Of a DNA stretch of 64,000 nucleotides, positions 11,439-20,259 are shown piece after piece. The notes below the pieces were generated by a model. The model did not search any database. It saw only the letters and a list, made by a program, of their open reading frames with translations, and had not been told where the DNA came from. Source of the DNA: Prosopocoilus inquinatus. Taxonomy: Eukaryota; Arthropoda; Insecta; Coleoptera; Lucanidae. The number at the start of each line of letters is the position of its first letter. The first letter of the stretch is position 1. The position numbers and the translations under genes were made by a program. Location: contig CM069872.1 in NCBI GenBank assembly GCA_036172665.1, positions 48,532,101-48,596,100 of the forward strand, read 5' to 3'.

Positions 11439-14222
11439 TTTTTTTTACTTTATTCTGCAACAGATTCGTTACGCTTTAATTAACTACAAATTCTACACAA
11501 AGATGGAGCCGTTTACATCTCACGCCAATTACATATACAAGAAACAATCGAAAATGTGATTTCTTCGTCTAGCCACAACCTTTTCAAATTTCATTCCGCG
11601 GTAAAATCGATTAGAATTTAATTTAGTAGTTGTTGTTAAATGCAAGAGATGGCGCTTCTTCAGTTTTTAGTCACTTGACATTTGTTTACAATAATTTGAA
11701 AATGAAGCCATCGTGTTTAACAACCACCAGATTAAAATTTCATGTTCTTCAGCTCCAATCTAACGTTTCTTTCTTTCAAACTAATTCATCGTGCTGTTTG
11801 TGACGTTTGTGAAATCACAGGAACGGTACTGTCCGATTTGATTAAAATTTTTAATTAGAAATTTCTTGAATAGACGGCGTTGTTTGTTTTACGTGACGTC
11901 CGTTTACTTTCAATCAATTTGAAACTGAAAACTTCTAACAAGAATCAAGTAAAATTTTATTATATGATAATCCAAATTGTTCATTTCAAGTAAGTTAATA
12001 TGATATTCAATAGATGGCGCTGGATCAATTTCACATAGACAGCGATGTCTAGTGCGATTAAGTTTAAGTCAATTTGAAAACTATTCTGTTAAAGCTTTAT
12101 ATGAGATTCAATAGATGGCACTATATGAAATTTGGCGCAAAATTTAAATTAGACTCTAGATTATTTTTTTCTGCGTTGTTTGTTTTTCATTTCATTTACT
12201 TGACATCTCTGTATATCAGTTTGAAAATGAAAACTTTGTGTCTAACGAGAATTAAATAAAGAAACGAATAAATTAAAATTACACGTTTTTTAATTGCAAT
12301 CCAAATCATTCCATTCCTGTTTTCCTTAAACTTTTTTAATACGAAACTCAATAGATGGCGTTATTTGAATTTGACAGACACGGTGCCGTTCGATTTGATA
12401 AAAAATCTTAAATTTAAATTATATTTTTCTTCGGTCTTCTTGAACATTTTCTTTTATTAAATATTTCTGCCGTAGATGGCGTTGTTGGCTTTTTCGTTAT
12501 GATTTAGTTACTTGTTTACGCCAATTTGAAAATGAAGACTAAGAAAATCCAAACTAATATAAGTTTGTTTTAACTTACTTACAATGCAATTCAGTAGATG
12601 CCGTTGTTTAAATCGTTTGTTCCTGCATTGTTCAGATAAAAAAAGAAAAACGAACAATGACTATACTTCAGTAAAAGCCCTCCTATCTGAATAAGACTCG
12701 TACCTAATTCAGAATTTTACCAGTGTTTAGGTGAACGTTACTGGCCGAAGGTGACGTGGCTGTTCTGAAAATGCACGTGTGGGTTTGCGTATTTGCAAGA
12801 TCAGAGGATACCGATAACGTCGTAAATTTGTTTACAATAGTCCAGACTTTTCTTTGAACACAATCAACTTCAAACGATACTGCGTCTATTCTAGTCAGTG
12901 TATTTACATTCCTAACTTTATTGTTATATCGGGCTCTGAGAATTACAACGACGGAACGATCTGGAACAGCAATTTACTCCGGACGTGTTGATTTTTGAAA
13001 CATTACTTGTCAACTGCTCACGCTTTACATTATGTTATATGTTATAGTAAATTGTTTATTTTACAGCGAAGCTCAAGGTAAATATCACTGCAGTATGTAT
13101 TTTTATAATTTCGCATTCCGAAATGACATTGCGAATAGACTAATCGCATCACTCGGTATACAAGAAATTAATTTCAATATGGTTTTTGAAACTTTTTTTT
13201 TTCTGAGTCTAAACAGGTATTGAAGGAAACCGTCTTGCAGTGGAACAGCCTGTATAAGACTGTCATTTTTGTTTAAATTTAAGTTTACTTATTCTGATAT
13301 GTACCAACCCACCTCTGATTTTGGAAGTGGTTTTGAGAGAAACAAAGGCGTGAGAATTTTCGGGTGCGAAATAGTGATGTAAATAAGCAATCGCTTTAAT
13401 GAAATAAACAAATCAGAAAAAAAAAATTGTTAATATGTAATTTATCGTCAACGGTTTGCGCAAACTATGATCTTGACTCGCCAAAGGAAGATCAGCTCTG
13501 TTTACATTTATTTATTTTTCTATCGCCCAGCCGTGTTATGTACGTCTAAATAATTATTATTACAACATGGCGGCTGGATTATGTAACAAGTCGCAAAAAA
13601 TTAATGACTCCGCAGATTACAGCGCAAGAAAAAAAAATTAATAGTCGCCCGATTTGGCTCTTCTATTCTTGAGTTCACATTTTAATTGCCTAATAATTTG
13701 GGGAAGGCGAATTTCATAGCAAATGTAATATTAATACATGTTTTAATAAATATTTAACAATACAAAAAAAATCACAACTGCGTAAAAGAACAAAGGAATT
13801 TCTTAAATCTCTTAAATTCAGGAAGCGAACGCATTCCGGAAAGCCCCGCCAATTAAGAACGGAAGAAGCGAAGCACGTCGCGTCGGTGGCGATTGGTTCG
13901 CATAAATAAACAAATGATCTGTGACCTACCTTGACGCTGATTAAACACTTTGACGATAATACAAAGCCACAAATCACCTCTAACGTTCGAAGGGAACAGT
14001 AAACCAAATGTAACAGTATCGATCCTTCGACGGAAACGCATGCGTCTCGACGCCGAACGTCCGTATTGATCCGATCTGATAATCTCCGACATGATAAGCC
14101 AAGTGAATACGTGATTTAATTTCGAAAAAAAAACAAAAACAAAAAGAAAACGCCTAACACATTCATTTATTTTTACGAAATGATAAGAATACAGGTGGTC
14201 GGTCGGTGGCGACTTGATTTCT
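11439..14222. other. Intergenic between the membrane protein and NDUFS2
   Basis: The interval holds the presumed promoter and 5' UTR of the 333-aa protein on its left and the 3' UTR of the NDUFS2 gene on its right (TTTATT, an AATAAA signal on the minus strand, at 14166-14171). The first kilobase is a decayed repeat array with AGATGGCG motifs (11640-12640). Nothing else is recognisable. ORFs at 13714-14233 overlap the NDUFS2 last exon antisense-free region and look random. Confidence 0.6.
11640..12640. repeat. Degenerate array built around AGATGGCG(C/T)T
   Basis: The motif (A/T)AGATGGCG or one-base variants occurs at about 11646, 12011, 12112, 12352, 12473 and 12594. It is usually preceded by (A)TTCAATAG and followed 60-80 nt later by CAATTTGAAAATGAA and TTTGTTTAC. 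The units are strongly diverged with uneven spacing (about 100-370 bp). Isolated related motifs occur at about 26597 (reverse) and 63440. It is probably a cluster of old short repeats. Confidence 0.5.
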
Positions 14223-16544
14223 TCAGCGGTCAACGTCGCCGAAGACTATGTCAATAGTACCTGAAATTTGATTAAAATTTTTGTGAAAAGCTTAAGTAGC
14301 GACATCCTGCGATCGTTTTTTGACCGGACATTGCAAAAGTAACGAAAAGCTTGCAACAGAATTTGTGTTATAATCACAGCACGGATATAGGTGCGTTATC
14401 TCACCGTATAGCGTATAAAATGCATTTAAAACCCTGCTTTAGTTATACTTATTAAGATTTTTACCGATCATAGCAACAACGTCCGCTAGAAAACTGTTTT
14501 TTCCCATGTGGCCTATGCCGCTGAGGTGGGCGAAACTGGGGGCTCGAATTTTGCACCGGTACGGCACTGAACTTCCGTCCGATACCAAGTACACGGCCAT
14601 TTCGCCTAGAAAAGTTTTTTTTTTACTCGAAAAGAATTTTGAAAAACAAGGGAAACCTTTGGGGTGCTCGGTTGCAACATAAGTAGCCCCTGGTGGTACT
14701 TGAAACCCGCTGCTGAAGAGCTTGAAGTGGTGGATGAGGGCCTCCATAGACGTCTGCAAAATAAAAATTTACGAATCTGATAAGTAGCACCCGTAACGTT
14801 TGAGGAGTGTTACGTTAAGACATAGTTGGTACATAAAGAGCAACAAAGATCATGTGTGGGGATCCAATCTTGCTAATCGTATTGTGGGTCACATACTCTT
14901 TGTTGCTCTTCGTTAAACTAACTTAGAAATCATCAATCTATGTACGGTTGTGGTTTGTTAAAAAACAACGCACGGAAATTATTTTAAAAAGTTAAAAGCA
15001 TGATTAGGAAGCTATCCTTCTTTTTGTTAGTTTTTAATTGTAAGGTCCGCATGACAACATGCAAGATTTGTTATAAAATTGTGTAAAATTTTGTTCAAAG
15101 TGAGAGAGTTAATTACCATTGGTTGATTCGCTCCTTCTCTCTCACTTTGCGCAAGAAATTGTAACAAATCTTGGAAGTCACATGGACTTTAGTCACAAAA
15201 GTTTAGTTAGTCCTCTTAAAATAATAATTTTGAATCACTTACTTTCATTTCCCTCCGCGTTGGGGGCGCTATCTTATAATCATCGACTTTTATTTCTCCT
15301 GGAGGCATCTTGTTAATGCATTGTTCGATTATTCGCAGAGATTGCCTCATTTCACTTACACGCACCAAATACCTGAAAAACGTTTTTAAGAACGAAAGTC
15401 CCCTCGGGAAATCCCCGCGCACCTATCATAGCAATCCCCGTTCACCCCAATAGGCACGTCGAACTCCATCTCGTCGTAGACCTCATACGGTTGGGACTTC
15501 CTCAAGTCCCACTTTATGCCCGACCCTCTCAGCATAACGCCCCTGAAATTAACCACTTTTGGATTTGTTTTTGGATTCTTTATGTTATTATCGTACGAGA
15601 AGCTTAGATTTAAGGCGTCATGAGCAGTGACGACTCCAATGTCTTTGGTTCGCATTCTCCATATCCTGTTGTTAGTTACCACGTCCTCGATTTCGTCGAG
15701 ACGTTCGCCAAATTTACGAATGAAGTCGTAAATATCCGCCATCATTCCAATGGGTAAATCCTGGGAAAAAAAATGCTTCAAAAATTTGCGTTAGGTTCTT
15801 CTGGGATAAAAGTACAAAAGCAACTCCGCCGGGTCTAAAATATGCGGCGTGCATCCGAGCTCCGCAGACTCTCTCATAAAATTCCATCAGCTTCTCCCTC
15901 TCTTCGAAAAACCAGAAGAACGGAGATATGCCCCCCACGTCCAAAATGTGGCAGGCTAACGCCAGTGAGTGGTTCAAAACCCTAGTAATTTCAGCAAACA
16001 GCGTCCTTATGTATTTCGCCCTCCTAGGAATATCGATGTTCAACATTTTCTCTATGGCCAGAACATAGGGGTGCTCATTGCACATGGCCGAGACATAGTC
16101 GAGACGATCAAAAAACGGAAGATTCTGCAGATAGGTCTTGTACTCCATTAGTTTCTCCGTTCCACGGTGCAACAATCCTATATGAGGAGTCAATTTTTTA
16201 ACAATCTAAAATGAACATTGTATGATTGATTGTAGCAATCGGAATGTAAAAGGATTATCGTGGGTCACCTCTCCTTCGAGCGTGAGTACGAGACGGAGGA
16301 CTCCGTGGGCGGCGGGATGCGCAGGGCCAAAATTGATCACCATGTTCTGGATATGCACGTCTTCAGGGAGCGCTTTCTTCCCACTCCAGGGCTGCATACG
16401 CAAGTGCTTGGTGTGTTCATCCGGAAACATCACAGGACCGTCGAATTGGCTTATGTATTCAGCGTCTGGATACCATCTTTTAACGCCCCTACTTATGACC
16501 TTATCGATCCTGATTATTCTTCGCACATTACGAGAGAGAAACAT
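14223..16544 (-). CDS. ND-49: NADH dehydrogenase iron-sulfur protein 2 (complex I 49-kDa), divergent
   Basis: Core subunit of mitochondrial complex I, lining the ubiquinone site next to the NDUFS7 subunit in the matrix arm. Eight exons: 16544-16269, 16205-15816, 15760-15597, 15542-15423, 15372-15243, 14753-14657, 14605-14465, 14260-14223. Total 1356 nt, 451 aa, normal for the family. The basic start [12 protein letters not shown] fits a mitochondrial targeting peptide. Family blocks are present: [73 protein letters not shown], ending DIVFGDVDR. The last 38-nt exon is easily missed; without it the protein would end wrongly in an intron. Several usually fixed positions differ (GPAHPAAHG instead of GPQHPAAHG, LTPHIG instead of [13 protein letters not shown] instead of THALDxGA). 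It may therefore be a tissue-specific paralogue rather than the main copy; that is inference. Confidence 0.93.
14836..14910. repeat. Inverted repeat in NDUFS2 intron
   Basis: AAGAGCAACAAAGATCATGTG (14836-14856, 21 nt) pairs with its near reverse complement at 14890-14910 (3 mismatches), around a 33-nt loop. It lies in the 489-nt intron between NDUFS2 exons 5 and 6. A small MITE-like insertion is likely. Confidence 0.5.
15062..15173. mobile_element. MITE-like family A, copy 1 (NDUFS2 intron)
   Basis: Left arm 15062-15108 begins CAAGATTTGTTA and ends CAAAGTGAGAGAG. Right arm 15137-15173 is its inverted counterpart (CTCTCTCACTTTG ... TAACAAATCTTG). The centre contains CATTGGTTGATTCG. The same ends and centre recur at 17683-17782. 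There is no coding capacity. It is the second palindromic element in this intron. Confidence 0.6.
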
Positions 16545-17486
16545 TTTTTTTTTTTGAATTCTGGATGAAGTCGGTCAAGTTTGTGTCAACAAATCAGATT
16601 ACTTGATCGGTTACAAGCGTATTATTTATTAGGAGCTTGATTAGAATAACACACAAATGATACAAGTAAAATTAACATACCTAGAAACAATAAACTTCGT
16701 GTTTGTGTTTTTGATAATCTCATTTATTTGAATTTCAACAATTATTCAGGAAGTCGCGAATAATAAGATCATTGGATTTATTTGGGGTCAAACGAGTCAT
16801 ACTGCTTATATATTTCTGTTAATGTAAAAATATATAAAAAATAAACCGTGTGTAATTAATCAAAAATAAATATTTTAATTTTCAATTTCAAATAACTCGG
16901 CATCTATCGGGAATATCTCGAATTTCTTGAATGCGACAACAGGACTCTGTAATTACAATATTCTTTTTACAAATATTTTTTATTTAGAGCGTTTTAATTA
17001 CATACTGAATTAAAATCACGCTGAAACAAATAGTATGAAGTACATATTTAAATTTAACAGTGCAATAAATTAAGCAGTGAACTAACCTGTTAATAATGGC
17101 CGCGTTTAGATAATCGGGTGGGTCAGTTGATATTCAGCATGTTTTAAAATTAAGCGACTCATGTTGCCAAAATTGTCAATTTAAATTTAACACACGTGAA
17201 AACAGTTAGCTGCTGGAACTTAGCATATTCGTGTCCGTTCAGTAGCTGCACTCAGGCAAAACAACTCAGTTGTGTGATCATCTGAACGCGACCATCGTAG
17301 ATGCAAATTGCAAGATATAAATGGCAGTTACAGTTGAGTGTAAAGCTTGTTAAATTAGAAAGCATTCAATTTTGTTAAATGTTATCTGTAAAGTCTCTTT
17401 AATCAATATCATTATCAATGCCATTATGAGAAAGAATATTACAGGAAACTGTTTTTGTAGATTTTTAATCTTGTGTAGTAATACGG

Positions 17487-17668
17487 GCCTTAAGGTATGT
17501 TTCCATGCATCCGTCGTGCGTCATTCCGTCGTCAATTTGCTATTGGTGCAGCGCTGCAAATCTCTTGGCGGTTGCGAAAAATATTTAAAATGAACCAATA
17601 ACAGTCGGTGACTGAACGACGCACAACGGATTTGCGACGGATGCTTGGAAACGTATGTGTCCCAAGGC
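17487..17668. mobile_element. 182-bp element with about 30-bp terminal inverted repeats
   Basis: The left end GCCTTAAGGTATGTTTCCAT continues GCATCCGTCG. The right end is the inverted equivalent, CGACGGATGCTTGGAAACG, then TATGTGTCCCAAGGC. Inner CTATTGGT and ACCAATAA also pair. Non-coding and MITE-like. The structure resembles non-autonomous DNA transposons, perhaps Harbinger-type, but the superfamily is not decided because target-site duplications are unclear. Confidence 0.6.
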
Positions 17669-17682
17669 ACGTATTACACATA

Positions 17683-17782
17683 CAAGATTTCAAAGTGAGA
17701 GAGACAGGCTACCGCTGTTAACGTTCATTGGCTGAATCGATACTACTTTTTTACTTTGCGCAGGAAATTGTAACAAACTTTG
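17683..17782. mobile_element. MITE-like family A, copy 2
   Basis: CAAGATTTCAAAGTGAGAGAG at the left is a shortened arm. The right arm is ACTTTGCGCAGGAAATTG followed by TAACAAACTTTG. The centre TTCATTGGCTGAATCG matches the centre of the copy at 15062-15173. The left arm appears to have lost the TGTTACAATTTC part. Confidence 0.6.
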
Positions 17783-17922
17783 ATAGATGTAAGACGGCTC
17801 TAAATGCATAATTGGAGTTATATAAGTGTACTAAATGAAGAAAACGTACCTTGATATATTTAGGCAGGCGAGTATTGTTCAAGCTTAAACCTATTTTCAA
17901 TTACAGAAAACTGTAATTATGC

Positions 17923-18096
17923 CGCGTTCAGAAAATCGCAGTCAAATCAAATTTGACGCAATACGAAAATGACAAGAGGAATCCGTTCATGAATAAAAAA
18001 AAGAGCGCAGTCTGGGTTATATTCTTTCTCTCTCATGTAAGTGATTTTGCCTATTTTGCTTTTCATTTTAAACATCCGATAGAATTTCTGAACGCG
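17923..18096. mobile_element. MITE-like family E, copy 1
   Basis: The ends are exact 12-bp inverted repeats CGCGTTCAGAAA / TTTCTGAACGCG. Inside is AGAGCGC, then GGGTTATATTCTTTCTCTCT (18014-18033), then GTAAGTGATT. The same 20-mer and neighbours occur in reverse orientation at 26342-26361. A short palindrome, AATTACAG..CTGTAATT, abuts it at about 17899-17919. Confidence 0.6.
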
Positions 18097-20259
18097 CTCC
18101 AGCTGTTCGATTAAAAATATTTTACAACTGTTGCTAAATTTGCTACCATGTGATCATAAGATCAGTCGCTTTAGTAAGCCTTGATAAAGTAAATGTGTCT
18201 TTCCTTACATTCGACTAATTAAACCTATTTTATAATAGTTATTAACGCGATATTCCATCATTTTTATTGAGGTGTCTGCGTTCTCCAGTGTAAAAGTTAA
18301 CATTTTGCTTTATTATAAATTATAAATAAATGTCATTTCGTTTACCTAAGTATATGAAATCTGAACTAGTAACAAAAATAAACAATAATAACAAACAAAA
18401 ATTTCTTTCCAGTTCCATTTCAAGATATGCTTTTAACTCCGCTAGAGAATTAAATCAATTCATAATTTGTACAAGTAATTTATTATTAATTTAAATCTTC
18501 TAAATTTATTGGTCTGTTAATGACGTTCTTTTTAAATCAAAAATTAAAATTTTCCTGTTCTGTAGATGCTAACTTAAAATTTGCTTTTGATAATAAATTT
18601 ATTCATTAATTTATTGTTCCGTGTAAAACGATGCGCACACTCACGTTATCACAAAGTACGTAAATCTGGTTTATCGATACTTTTATTTGAAAACCATTTA
18701 TAATGCTCGTAAATTATAACTTGAATGTCCAATCAAAACTTATCAGATCGTTCATGACAATTTTCACAAGACTACATAACAATCATCCGATATTACCCTT
18801 AACTAACCGATAAGCACAAACGACTGAAAACACACAAACTACATACTAAATAAGATAATCGAAATGCCTTCGTGCTCCGCCAAATAGAACTTTTGGTCGT
18901 TATATACCCTTTTGTGTCATAACTTCTCTTTAATTAAAAAAAAAAAAAAAAACAATTGTCTTCGTATAGATTAGATCTATTTTTTTTAGTTACGCCCACG
19001 TGACTTCAATTAAAACTATTCAAGAGCATAAAATATAGTTACTAAAATAATAATACTATAACTATAGTTTTTAATATATTTATATATATAATGATGCAAC
19101 ATCCAAAACAAATTCGAACTGACCGTTTCTCTAATGAGTCGCACCCAAATTTTATACAAATCATTGTCTCTTTTATTCTCAAAAAGAAAGAGGAAAAAAA
19201 TTGTTTGACTCAAACAACACTCAAATCACATCTCTTGGAGTATAGTTAGTGGTAATCCAATCTCAATTTCGGCTAAAGTACACAGCAAAAGGACTTGACG
19301 TTTTCAGTAAAGGATTTTTTTAAACTTAAAGAAATCAAATTGATAAGTTAGGTTTATTTCTGCATATAAATTTGATAAACAAAATACAGGCTGTAAATAG
19401 AAATAATTAAATTATGATCTACATGTGCCGAACTTTATTCTTGGACATTTTCAGTCAAGTGACAAGGACTTGTATAAATGATTCTGGGACACCAATTCCT
19501 TAACGCTGAAAAAAATCCTTACATAAATAATGTTAACCGTACATAAACTAGTAAATAAATACAGATTCTGACGTTAAATCAGAATGGTATCAATTACCAC
19601 ATATACAGACAGAGTCAAATAAGGCGGAGATAAAACATATAATAAGAATTTGAAAATATACATAATAACCAAACGTGTAAAAATAAATTGATATATAATA
19701 AGTGCACTATTTTATTATAATATTAATTTCTTATGAGTACAACTTTCCACTCTGCAATAATAGAAAGATATTTAAACATTTAAATATAACAAACAAAAAT
19801 GCCTACTACGATGGTCGTACATATAAATAAAATATAAAATACAAAAAAAAATGAAGATTGCAACTTAGGATTGAAATTTTACTTACGTTTAGTTTTTGTG
19901 ATCTTAAGAAAAAATATTTATATTTAGTGTTATGTGAATGTTTGTCATATTTCCACTAATGCCTACCATTATAACTAATAACTAACGTAAAAATTATAAG
20001 CGAAAGGAAATATTTTATTTGAAAAAAAAACGAAAAAAAAAATTGCAAAGAACAAACTATATCCCTAGTAGACAAAAATTATTTATATACTTTTTATATA
20101 TAAAATATCTAATAGTGGAAATATAACTTCTGATTTATGGCAATTATTTACAATTGAAATTAAAGTAATTTTGATATCTTCTGATAAAGATATTCCAATT
20201 ATTTGTATTTCATCAATTTTTTATTATACCTTAGAACGTAGACGAACTAAATTTAAAAT

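Larger units (their letters stand above)
16545..20259. other. Intergenic with clustered small inverted-repeat elements
   Basis: Contains the NDUFS2 promoter region (right of 16545) and the 3' UTR and downstream sequence of the 661-aa gene (left of 20260). Three palindromic elements sit side by side at 17487-17668, 17683-17782 and 17923-18096. The rest, especially 18100-20259, is very AT-rich with poly-A runs. No ORF is supported; those at 17372-17593 and 19016-19213 look random. Confidence 0.6.

Noticed and set aside
13714..14233. Minus-strand ORFs of 97 and 126 aa beyond the NDUFS2 main exons
   Set aside because: One overlaps the true 38-nt last exon in another frame; the products have no family features. 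The region is the NDUFS2 3' UTR.
18100..20259. Very AT-rich stretch considered as a nuclear mitochondrial insertion
   Set aside because: No mitochondrial gene, tRNA or rRNA sequence could be recognised. It is probably ordinary 3' flank and intergenic DNA.
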